NCBI GenBank assembly: GCA_044368575.1
Contig: JBIPPH010000050.1
Location: 1-12,621 of the forward strand
Direction of reading: 5' to 3'
Length of the DNA: 12,621 nucleotides
Origin: JABMMZ01 sp044368575
Lineage (GTDB): Bacteria > Bacteroidota > Bacteroidia > NS11-12g > UBA955
Positions 4,632-11,753 of the stretch are shown here, in pieces (positions within the stretch are counted from its first letter, which is position 1; every line of letters starts with the position of its first letter). The notes beneath the pieces were generated by a model that was given only the letters and a program-made list of their open reading frames with translations, did no database searches and was not told the DNA's origin. The translations under genes were made by a program, and so were the position numbers.

Positions 4632-5798
4632 ATGCCCATTATTCCATTTCACAATACAGAAATTGCCTTTGCTCATAAAAACAACGCTGAACTCAAAAAA
4701 GCCAGCCTATTGTTTAAAAGTTTCAATTACCCTGTGCTCATCAAATTCGGACCAGGCATTGCGGCCTCGCTTATCAATGTCATCAGGCCCATCAAAACCC
4801 TCATCAAAAAAACCTTATTCGCTCAGTTTTGCGGTGGCGAAAACATACAAGATTGTGAGCAAGCCATACAGCAATTATCTGCCAATAAAGTCGGCACTAT
4901 ATTAGATTATTCAGTCGAAGGGGAAGAAACAGAGATAGTCTTTGACGCCACCACTGCAGAGATCATAGCCACCATCGCAAGAGCCGCCAAAGACGCCAAC
5001 AAAATCCCTTTTTCTGTCTTTAAAACCACCGGCATAGCCAGTATGGATTTGCTCAGCAAAGTCAATGCTAAAGACAGTTTAAGCACTCAAGAGCAAGCCC
5101 ATTTTGAAAAAGTAAGAAGCCGTTTTTTTAAGATTTGTCAGGCAGCTTATGACCACAACGTCAGACTATTCGTTGATGCTGAAGACTCATGGATACAAAA
5201 CATCATTGATGATTTAACCTATGAAGCCATGCAGCAATTCAACCAAGAAAAAGCCATTATATTCAACACCATACAATGTTACAGAACAGGTAGGGTAGAA
5301 CACATCCAAAATGTATTGGCCAACACCAATTACTATTTAGGGTTTAAATTGGTAAGAGGCGCCTATATGGAAAAAGAGCGCGAAAGAGCTCAAAAAATGA
5401 ATTATACTAGTCCCATTCATGTCAGCAAAGCCGACACCGATAATGAATACAATCAAGCGCTAAAACTCTGTGTTGAAAATATTCAAAGGATCAGCATCTG
5501 TGCAGGGACTCACAATGAAGAAAGCTCACAATACTTGGTGGATTTAATGGAAGAACACAATATTGCAGCCTTTCATCCCCATATTTTCTTTGCCCAGTTA
5601 TTAGGTATGAGTGACCACATCAGTTTCAATTTAGCAAAGGCCGGTTACAACGTTGCCAAATACGTACCCTACGGACCAGTCAAAGCAGTGTTGCCTTATT
5701 TAAGCCGAAGAGCCACTGAAAACAGTTCAGTAAAAGGTCAAGTAGGCAGAGAGCTCGGTTTGATTTCGCAAGAACTCAAACGCAGAAGTATGGCTTAA
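4632..5798 (+). CDS. Proline dehydrogenase (FAD-dependent)
   Basis: Oxidises L-proline to delta-1-pyrroline-5-carboxylate and passes electrons via FAD to the quinone pool; first step of proline catabolism. 388 residues of TIM-barrel type. Recognisable blocks: F63-A-Q-F-C-G-G-E, L91-D-Y-S-V-E-G, F130-K-T-T-G, V181-D-A-E-D-S-W, N212-T-I-Q-C-Y-R, G237-F-K-L-V-R-G-A-Y-M-E-K-E-R, G292-T-H-N-E-E-S, K343-Y-V-P-Y-G-P-V and Y356-L-S-R-R-A-T-E-N, the last holding the two Arg that bind the proline carboxylate. It is a stand-alone enzyme: no P5C dehydrogenase part (as in PutA) is fused or adjacent. The ATG at 4632 is chosen from the promoter position and the common N-terminal form in Bacteroidota. Confidence 0.95.
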   Translation: MPIIPFHNTEIAFAHKNNAELKKASLLFKSFNYPVLIKFGPGIAASLINVIRPIKTLIKKTLFAQFCGGENIQDCEQAIQQLSANKVGTILDYSVEGEETEIVFDATTAEIIATIARAAKDANKIPFSVFKTTGIASMDLLSKVNAKDSLSTQEQAHFEKVRSRFFKICQAAYDHNVRLFVDAEDSWIQNIIDDLTYEAMQQFNQEKAIIFNTIQCYRTGRVEHIQNVLANTNYYLGFKLVRGAYMEKERERAQKMNYTSPIHVSKADTDNEYNQALKLCVENIQRISICAGTHNEESSQYLVDLMEEHNIAAFHPHIFFAQLLGMSDHISFNLAKAGYNVAKYVPYGPVKAVLPYLSRRATENSSVKGQVGRELGLISQELKRRSMA

Positions 5799-5838
5799 GG
5801 CCTGTTTAATAACTGATAATATTTAATTGAACAAAGGA

Positions 5839-5861
5839 ATTTAAGATAAAATGTCTTAAAT
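5839..5861. promoter_or_regulatory. Palindrome overlapping the ahcY promoter
   Basis: ATTTAAGA (5839-5846) and TCTTAAAT (5854-5861) are perfect 8-bp inverted repeats around a 7-bp spacer. The right arm overlaps the -7 box at 5857-5864, so a bound dimeric regulator would block RNA polymerase. This is the geometry of an operator; no regulator is encoded nearby. Confidence 0.45.
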
Positions 5862-5864
5862 TTG
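5857..5864 (+). promoter_or_regulatory. Candidate -7 box of ahcY
   Basis: TAAATTTG (TAnnTTTG), 18 nt before the ATG at 5883. The box also shows that the TTG at 5862, which keeps the frame open, is not the start. Confidence 0.55.
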
Positions 5865-5882
5865 CCACACTTTTTATATACC

Positions 5883-7199
5883 ATGTCAACAGAAACAAAC
5901 GCTTACATTCCTTACAAAGTAAAAGACATCTCATTAGCTGAATGGGGTCGTAAAGAAATCAAATTAGCCGAGGCTGAAATGCCAGGTTTGATGGCATTAA
6001 GAGCTGAATATGGCAAAAGCAAACCACTTGCTGGTGCTCGCATTGCAGGTTGCTTACACATGACCATTCAAACTGCTGTATTGATTGAAACCTTAGTAGA
6101 ATTAGGTGCAGAAGTGACTTGGTCATCATGTAACATCTTCTCAACTCAAGACCATGCTGCTGCTGCAATTGCTGCTGCTGGTATTTCAGTATATGCTTGG
6201 AAAGGCATGACTGCTGAAGAGTTTGACTGGTGCATAGAACAAACTTTATTCTTTGGTGCAGACAAGCAACCATTGAACATGATCTTAGACGATGGTGGTG
6301 ATTTAACCAACATGGTATTTGATGTATATCCTCAATTAGCTGCTGGTATTAAAGGGCTAAGTGAAGAAACCACCACTGGTGTTCACAGATTATACGAACG
6401 CATGAAAAAAGGCACTTTGTTGATGCCGGCTATCAATGTGAACGACAGCGTTACCAAATCTAAATTTGACAACAAATACGGTTGCAAAGAATCATTAGTA
6501 GACGCTATCAGAAGAGCAACAGACATCATGATGGCTGGTAAAGTAGCAGTTGTAGCTGGTTACGGTGACGTTGGTAAAGGTTCAGCTGAATCATTAAGAG
6601 GTGCAGGTTGTAGAGTATTGGTAACTGAAATCGATCCGATCTGTGCATTGCAAGCAGCTATGGATGGTTTCGAAGTGGTGACTATGGACGAAGCTTGTAC
6701 TAGAGCAAATATCTTTGTTACTGCAACTGGTAACGTAAACATCATTAAAGAACGTCATTTCAAAACCATGCGCGATAAATCTATCGTTTGTAACATTGGC
6801 CACTTTGACAATGAAATCGATATGAATTGGTTAAACAACCACTACGGTTCAAGCAAATACACCATCAAACCACAAGTAGATGTATACAATGTTGACGGCA
6901 AAGAAATCATTGTATTAGCTGAAGGTAGATTGGTGAATTTAGGTTGTGCAATGGGTCACCCATCATTTGTAATGAGTAACTCATTCTCTAACCAAACATT
7001 GGCACAATTAGAATTGTGGAATAACAGCGATAAATACGAAAAACAAGTATACGTATTGCCTAAACACCTTGACGAAAAAGTGGCTGCTTTACACTTAGCT
7101 CACATCGGTGCTAAGCTTGAAAAACTTGATAAAGAGCAAGCTGACTACATTGGTGTAGAAGTGAATGGTCCATTCAAGAAAGACACATACCGTTATTAA
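5883..7199 (+). CDS. ahcY: Adenosylhomocysteinase (S-adenosyl-L-homocysteine hydrolase)
   Basis: Cytosolic NAD-dependent enzyme that splits S-adenosylhomocysteine into adenosine and homocysteine, relieving product inhibition of methyltransferases. 438 residues from the ATG at 5883, the usual family length. Visible: C57-L-H-M-T-I-Q-T, W80-S-S-C-N-I-F-S-T-Q-D (substrate site), D136-D-G-G-D, E161-E-T-T-T-G, N185-V-N-D-S-V-T-K-S-K-F-D-N with catalytic Lys192 and Asp196, and the Rossmann motif G226-Y-G-D-V-G-K-G. The C-terminus ends K-K-D-T-Y-R-Y; the conserved C-terminal Lys and Tyr reach the NAD of the neighbouring subunit. Compared with its neighbours it uses few, repetitive codons, as in strongly expressed genes. 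Its 3' end is overlapped by the next gene. Confidence 0.97.
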   Translation: MSTETNAYIPYKVKDISLAEWGRKEIKLAEAEMPGLMALRAEYGKSKPLAGARIAGCLHMTIQTAVLIETLVELGAEVTWSSCNIFSTQDHAAAAIAAAGISVYAWKGMTAEEFDWCIEQTLFFGADKQPLNMILDDGGDLTNMVFDVYPQLAAGIKGLSEETTTGVHRLYERMKKGTLLMPAINVNDSVTKSKFDNKYGCKESLVDAIRRATDIMMAGKVAVVAGYGDVGKGSAESLRGAGCRVLVTEIDPICALQAAMDGFEVVTMDEACTRANIFVTATGNVNIIKERHFKTMRDKSIVCNIGHFDNEIDMNWLNNHYGSSKYTIKPQVDVYNVDGKEIIVLAEGRLVNLGCAMGHPSFVMSNSFSNQTLAQLELWNNSDKYEKQVYVLPKHLDEKVAALHLAHIGAKLEKLDKEQADYIGVEVNGPFKKDTYRY

Positions 7200-7713
7200 T
7201 CTAAAAAGACCTTTCAAAGTCTTTGCCGCTTCCTTACTCTGTTTTGTGTTGCTGAGCGCTACGCTTGTGCAACCCGAAAATCAATCATTCAATACTGTTC
7301 AATCAGGCATTGTGAATGACTCTGTTAAAACAGATTCATTGATACAGTGGGCCAGTCAATACCTCAAAAAACCCTATTGTTATGGGGCTAACCCACCGCA
7401 ATGTTTTGATTGTTCTGGCCTGGTCAATCACGTATTTAAGCAATTTGGAGTGTCATTGCCCAATTCATCAGGCGCTATCGCCACGAATGGTCAGTTCGTC
7501 AGTTTTAACCACGCCCGAAAAGGCGACTTAATCTTCTTTAATGGCAGACAAGCCAATACGGAAACCGTTGGCCACGTTGGCATAGTAACACATATGCAAT
7601 CAGATACCATTTTCTTTATCCATGCATCCGTGCAATCTGGCGTAATTGTATCTCATACCAAAGAAGCCTATTACAGTCAAAGATTGTTGTTTGTAAAACG
7701 GGTAAAACTCTAA
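7165..7713 (+). CDS. NlpC/P60-family cell-wall hydrolase, exported
   Basis: 182 residues. A basic N-terminal stretch (R5, K6, K14, R15, K18) and a hydrophobic core at about 19-35 form a signal peptide. The NlpC/P60 domain covers about 56-180 with catalytic Cys83 in D82-C-S-G-L-V, His137 in V135-G-H-V-G-I-V and third polar residue His153 in F151-I-H-A-S. The family cleaves peptide bonds in peptidoglycan stem peptides, usually D-Glu-gamma-diamino acid, in the periplasm. The ATG at 7165 overlaps ahcY by 35 nt in another frame; no ATG, GTG or TTG lies between it and the hydrophobic core, so the overlap is probably real and implies co-transcription. The following murQ has its own box, but both concern peptidoglycan turnover. 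Confidence 0.87.
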   Translation: MVHSRKTHTVINLKRPFKVFAASLLCFVLLSATLVQPENQSFNTVQSGIVNDSVKTDSLIQWASQYLKKPYCYGANPPQCFDCSGLVNHVFKQFGVSLPNSSGAIATNGQFVSFNHARKGDLIFFNGRQANTETVGHVGIVTHMQSDTIFFIHASVQSGVIVSHTKEAYYSQRLLFVKRVKL

Positions 7714-7725
7714 ACCTTAAATCCT

Positions 7726-7733
7726 TACTTTTG
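7726..7733 (+). promoter_or_regulatory. Candidate -7 box of murQ
   Basis: TACTTTTG (TAnnTTTG) ends 7 nt before the ATG at 7741, implying a leaderless transcript. No -33 TTG at normal spacing. Confidence 0.5.
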
Positions 7734-7740
7734 TGTTGAC

Positions 7741-8550
7741 ATGATCAGCACAGAAAAAGATTCACTATACCCTGATTTATCCGAATTATCAACCGCAGAG
7801 GTCCTCAAAGCCATCAATACCGAAGACCAAACTGTGGCGCAATCCGTTAATCAAGTATTGCCACAAATTCAAGTTTTAGTTGACGCCATTGTTGCCTCAT
7901 TCAATGCCGGTGGAAGACTATTCTACATTGGTGCAGGCACCAGCGGGCGCTTGGGTATACTCGATGCCAGTGAATGTCCGCCAACCTATGGCGTGCCCCA
8001 TGGAATGGTAGTTGGGATTATAGCAGGGGGCGACTCAGCCATTCGAAAAGCAGTTGAATTTGCTGAAGACGACACCCAGCAAGCCATAAAAGATTTGCAA
8101 GCCTATCAAATCAATCAGAAGGATATTGTCGTTGGAATATCAGCCTCCGGTAAAACCCCTTACGTATTAGGTGGTCTTGAAGCCTGTAATGCCTTGGGCA
8201 TTCAAACGGCTTGTATATGTTGTAATAATGCTTCACCAATTGGCGCCGTAGCTCAATATCCAATAGAAGTTGAAGTTGGTCCAGAGGTCATAACTGGCAG
8301 TACAAGAATGAAATCCGGAACCGCTCAAAAATTGATTTTAAACATGTTAACGACCACAGCTATGGTCAAGATTGGCAAGGTTCAAGGCAGTAAAATGGTC
8401 AACATGCAATTGTCAAACAATAAACTCATTGATCGCGGTACCCGAATGGTAATGGAACAAACTGGCTTAGCCTATGAGCAAGCCCAGTCGCTCTTGACCC
8501 AACATGGCAGTGTGAAACTGGCAGTAGAAGCCTACAAAACAGGCAATTAA
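7741..8550 (+). CDS. murQ: N-acetylmuramic acid 6-phosphate etherase
   Basis: Cleaves the lactyl ether of MurNAc-6-phosphate to give GlcNAc-6-phosphate and D-lactate, in peptidoglycan recycling. 269 residues, an SIS-fold enzyme, somewhat shorter than E. coli MurQ (298). Signatures: L16-S-T-A-E-V-L-K-A-I-N near the N-terminus, G64-A-G-T-S-G-R-L-G sugar-phosphate loop, D75-A-S-E-C-P-P-T with the catalytic-site Glu78, G132-I-S-A-S-G-K-T-P-Y second phosphate loop, and G186-S-T-R-M-K-S-G-T-A-Q-K. The last 30 residues resemble the helical C-terminal lid. No sugar kinase, PTS or AnmK gene is adjacent, so the source of the phosphorylated sugar is not visible. The NlpC/P60 gene just upstream fits a wall-turnover theme. 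Confidence 0.95.
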   Translation: MISTEKDSLYPDLSELSTAEVLKAINTEDQTVAQSVNQVLPQIQVLVDAIVASFNAGGRLFYIGAGTSGRLGILDASECPPTYGVPHGMVVGIIAGGDSAIRKAVEFAEDDTQQAIKDLQAYQINQKDIVVGISASGKTPYVLGGLEACNALGIQTACICCNNASPIGAVAQYPIEVEVGPEVITGSTRMKSGTAQKLILNMLTTTAMVKIGKVQGSKMVNMQLSNNKLIDRGTRMVMEQTGLAYEQAQSLLTQHGSVKLAVEAYKTGN

Positions 8551-8564
8551 GTTTTATTATTGAT

Positions 8565-8605
8565 CCTTGTTTTTTTTAAAACAATTTTAAAAAACAGGTA
8601 TTTTT
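8565..8605 (+). terminator. AT-rich hairpin after murQ
   Basis: CCTTG plus a T-tract and AAAA (8565-8581) is nearly complementary to TTTTAAAAAACAGG (8585-8598), with a CAA loop and a small bulge; TTTTT follows at 8601-8605. A plausible intrinsic terminator between murQ and the OmpA gene, but with little GC in the stem. Confidence 0.45.
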
Positions 8606-8617
8606 CTCCTCAAATTT

Positions 8618-8649
8618 TTTGTAAAATCAGTTAATTTCCTTTAGGTTTG
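8618..8649 (+). promoter_or_regulatory. Promoter of the OmpA lipoprotein gene
   Basis: TTTG at 8618-8621 and TAGGTTTG at 8642-8649, separated by 20 bp: the full Bacteroidota -33/-7 arrangement and the best promoter in the window. The expected leader of about 25 nt is A-rich and has no Shine-Dalgarno sequence. Confidence 0.7.
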
Positions 8650-8681
8650 TATGTTTACAAGTATAAAAGGCAAAATAAAAC

Positions 8682-11600
8682 ATGAATAAACTTACCCTAT
8701 TTTTTAGCGCTGCTATCTTGTCTGTAGCCATGTTATTTACTGGCTGTGCAGGTTCAAGTTTGTCTAAAGCAGATGAAGCAAAGAGCAGAATGCAATACAA
8801 AATTGCAGCTGACCTTTACACGATTTTAGGCCCAAAAGTTAAAGGCCCAACCGCTAAAGAAGACCAAGCTAAGGCTAGAGAAGAAGCTGCTTATTGCTAC
8901 AGAATGGCCAATGAATACGAAAAAGCCTTAAAAGCTTACGAAAAAGTATTAAAGAAAGATCCAAAAAATACCGAAGCCCTCTACCAAATCGGTATGATGA
9001 GCATGAAAGTATCTGGTGGTAAAAACGCTGATTCTCGTCGCGAAGCCAGAGAATACTTCAAAAAATATTTAGAACAAGTGCCTAACGATGAGCGTGCATT
9101 GATGAAAATCGCAGCCATTGACTCTGCAGACAATTGGGAAAAAGAAGCGCCTAACAGCCGTTTCAAAGTGAGCAACTTAAAAGTAGTTAACACCAAGGGC
9201 ATGGAATATAGCCCAATGATTGCTAGCAAAAAGGACGATGTATTGTATTTCAGTACTGACCGTGAGGGTGGTGTTGCTAAGAAGAAAATATACGGTTTAA
9301 CTGGTAACAGTTATTCTGATTTGTGGTTGATCAGAGCCAAGAAAGGTTCAAAAAGAAATGCGGCTAAAACGTGGTCACCACCTGAATTGGTTTTAGGTAC
9401 TGTGAATACCAAATACAACGACGGTTCTTCTGTCTTTGACAGAAAGTACAGTACGATTTACTACACCCAATGTAATGGTTCTGATGGTAAATCTAAGACT
9501 TGTAAATTGTTCCAAGCTAAAATGAGTGAAACCCAATGGGCTGAAGAGCAAATGTTAGGTTTCTGTGTGGATGATTCTTTTGACTATGGTCACCCAGCAT
9601 TGTCTAACGATGGTAATACCCTTTATTTCTCTAGTAACCGCGAAGGTGGTGAAGGTGGGTACGATATCTGGTGTGTAACTTACAACAAAAGAGCTAAGTC
9701 TTGGGGCGAACCTTTCAACTTAGGTAAATCTGTTAATACGGCCAAAGATGAAATGTTCCCTGGCGTTAATCCGCATACCAATGCCTTATACTTCTCTTCT
9801 AATGGCCATTTAGGCATGGGCGGTTTAGATATCTTCATGGTTGAAGGCAGCGGTACCGAATGGACTGCTCCAGAAAACTTAAGAGCACCTTTGAACAGTG
9901 GTGGTGACGATTACGGTATGACCTTCGACAACACCAACCCTGACCACGGTTTCTTCACTTCTAACAGACAAGGTGGTAAAGGAAACTTCGACATTTGGGA
10001 ATTCAATATTTCACCATTGGTGATTGAATTAGAAGGGTATGTGTATGAGTGCTTGCCTGAGCCAAATGACAAATCTCACAACTTGTCAAAACCATTGAAG
10101 AATTCTGTATTGACCATTACCAACGATAAAGACTCAACCAAGATTGTTGTCAAAACCGATGATAAAGGTTACTATGGTAAAATCCGTTTGAAAGAAAAGA
10201 CCAATTACGAAATCAGCTGTGATAACAGAGAGTTATACTATTTTGATGCTACACCAGTTCAAAGAACCACTAAAGGCATTAAAAATTCTACCGTATTGAA
10301 GCAAGATTTTTGTTTGAAGTCACAAATCATTATCATGACTGTGCCTATCTATTATGACTTAGACAAAGCTAATATCAGACCAGATGCGGCTGCTACCATT
10401 GACGAAAAGATTTTACCTTTATTGGTGAAATATCCTAAGTTAAGAATGGAGTTAGGTTCACACACTGACTGTCGTTCATCATACGATTACAACATTGACC
10501 TATCTCAACGAAGAGCAGACAGTGCTGTAGCCTACCTTGTAAGAAAAGGTATTGATGCCAGAAGATTGTTAGCAAAAGGATATGGTGAATCACAATTGGT
10601 TAACGATTGTAAATGTGAGGGCGCTGTTAAAGTGAACTGTACAGAAGAACAACACCAAGAAAACAGAAGAACCACCATCAAAACGCTTGACGTTAACTTT
10701 GATCCAAACATGAAAGTGGTAGATGGTCCTGATGGCAACAATGTGAACGTTAAGCCAATCATTGTTAAACTTGAAAAGAAAGATGCTAATTATTTAGTGA
10801 ATGCAGCTGCCAATGGATTAGAAACCACAACCAATTCTTTAGTGATGGCAGGCAAAGACATCAGCATCAGCTTAATGGAGTTGAAAAATCAAATGATCAA
10901 AGGTCAAGTGAAACCTGAACAATTAACAGGCATTACGCAAGCTGATATCATGGCCAACCGTTTGAAACCAAATGCAACGGTTAAGTTGAATACTTTAAGA
11001 TTCGGTCCTAAAGACAGAGGCAACACTTTCACAGAAGTAACAGCTAAAATCATTAGCGGTGGAACGCCATTTGTTTTTGGTTTAGAAGCCTTAACCGCAT
11101 TGAATGGTACACTGAATGCAGAAGAGGGCGAAATGAGCTTTAAAAACGTTAATAACAACGCACTTAAGGGTGGTCCAATAGAAAGCAATGGCACCAAAAC
11201 CAATGGTACTACTGGTTCAGGTACAACTGCTGGAACAGGCACAACCACAGCACCTGCTGTAGACACTGTTTCATTGGCTGACTACAAACGTGTCGCTTTA
11301 GTTTCTGAAAATGGTAATTTGTACATTCCTAGTACAGTGAATGATAAAGAATCAGTTAATTGGAAATACGATATCAAAGGCAGAAAGATTTTAATTTCTG
11401 AAGATATGGCTATTCAATTACTAGAAAATGGCGCCATCACTAAGAAAGATTTCGATCCAGAAGGTGAGACCATCAAACTTAAGAACGGTACTAAAGTGCC
11501 AAGTAATGTATTGATCATTGCCAGCTTAACTATTGGCGATGTGACATTAGAAAATGTAAAAGCAACTGTTGATAGCAGCATAGAAGAATCGGTTATGGGT

Positions 11601-11705
11601 GCTATGAATACCACGCTAAAGAAAGTATCTGCTGTTGTTAAAGGCAAAACCTTATTCATGAAGCCAAAAGAAAAACGTACCAAGCCAGGTGCGTCTGAAG
11701 AATAA
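8682..11705 (+). CDS. PorE-like OmpA-family lipoprotein (TPR, beta-propeller, regulatory domain, OmpA) with a C-terminal extension
   Basis: 1007 residues. A lipoprotein signal ends with the acceptor Cys22 in L18-F-T-G-C. Then: TPR-type helices about 30-145; a PD40/WD40-like propeller about 165-440 with repeated L-Y-F-S-(S/T)-(D/N)-R-E-G-G and Y-D-I-W or L-D-I-F motifs; a carboxypeptidase-regulatory-like beta domain about 448-545; and an OmpA C-terminal domain about 553-672 with S593-H-T-D596 and L607-S-Q-R-R611-A, the Asp/Arg pair that grips diaminopimelate, plus C643, C645 and C653 near N-R-R-T. This order matches PorE of the type IX secretion system, a periplasmic peptidoglycan-bound lipoprotein; assignment to T9SS is inference. 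Residues 700-1000 hold two related modules around a Gly/Thr-rich linker (834-857) that look like degenerate retropepsin-like domains. Strong promoter before it and terminator after it: a single-gene unit. Confidence 0.9.
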   Translation: MNKLTLFFSAAILSVAMLFTGCAGSSLSKADEAKSRMQYKIAADLYTILGPKVKGPTAKEDQAKAREEAAYCYRMANEYEKALKAYEKVLKKDPKNTEALYQIGMMSMKVSGGKNADSRREAREYFKKYLEQVPNDERALMKIAAIDSADNWEKEAPNSRFKVSNLKVVNTKGMEYSPMIASKKDDVLYFSTDREGGVAKKKIYGLTGNSYSDLWLIRAKKGSKRNAAKTWSPPELVLGTVNTKYNDGSSVFDRKYSTIYYTQCNGSDGKSKTCKLFQAKMSETQWAEEQMLGFCVDDSFDYGHPALSNDGNTLYFSSNREGGEGGYDIWCVTYNKRAKSWGEPFNLGKSVNTAKDEMFPGVNPHTNALYFSSNGHLGMGGLDIFMVEGSGTEWTAPENLRAPLNSGGDDYGMTFDNTNPDHGFFTSNRQGGKGNFDIWEFNISPLVIELEGYVYECLPEPNDKSHNLSKPLKNSVLTITNDKDSTKIVVKTDDKGYYGKIRLKEKTNYEISCDNRELYYFDATPVQRTTKGIKNSTVLKQDFCLKSQIIIMTVPIYYDLDKANIRPDAAATIDEKILPLLVKYPKLRMELGSHTDCRSSYDYNIDLSQRRADSAVAYLVRKGIDARRLLAKGYGESQLVNDCKCEGAVKVNCTEEQHQENRRTTIKTLDVNFDPNMKVVDGPDGNNVNVKPIIVKLEKKDANYLVNAAANGLETTTNSLVMAGKDISISLMELKNQMIKGQVKPEQLTGITQADIMANRLKPNATVKLNTLRFGPKDRGNTFTEVTAKIISGGTPFVFGLEALTALNGTLNAEEGEMSFKNVNNNALKGGPIESNGTKTNGTTGSGTTAGTGTTTAPAVDTVSLADYKRVALVSENGNLYIPSTVNDKESVNWKYDIKGRKILISEDMAIQLLENGAITKKDFDPEGETIKLKNGTKVPSNVLIIASLTIGDVTLENVKATVDSSIEESVMGAMNTTLKKVSAVVKGKTLFMKPKEKRTKPGASEE

Positions 11706-11722
11706 TCTTTAAACCCTAATTT

Positions 11723-11750
11723 AAAGGCGCATACAACATGCGCCTTTTTT
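11723..11750 (+). terminator. Intrinsic terminator of the OmpA lipoprotein gene
   Basis: AAAGGCGCAT (11723-11732) / ATGCGCCTTT (11738-11747), perfect 10-bp stem, 5-nt loop, T-run 11745-11750. It ends 3 nt before the next start codon. Confidence 0.92.
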
Positions 11751-11753
11751 GTT

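Noticed and set aside
5799..5882. SAM/SAH riboswitch before ahcY
   Set aside because: The expected transcript leader is only about a dozen nucleotides, too short for any known aptamer.
10904..11266. Minus-strand ORF of 120 residues inside the OmpA gene
   Set aside because: Val/Pro/Leu-rich reverse reading of the Gly/Thr linker; no signal sequence or family features.
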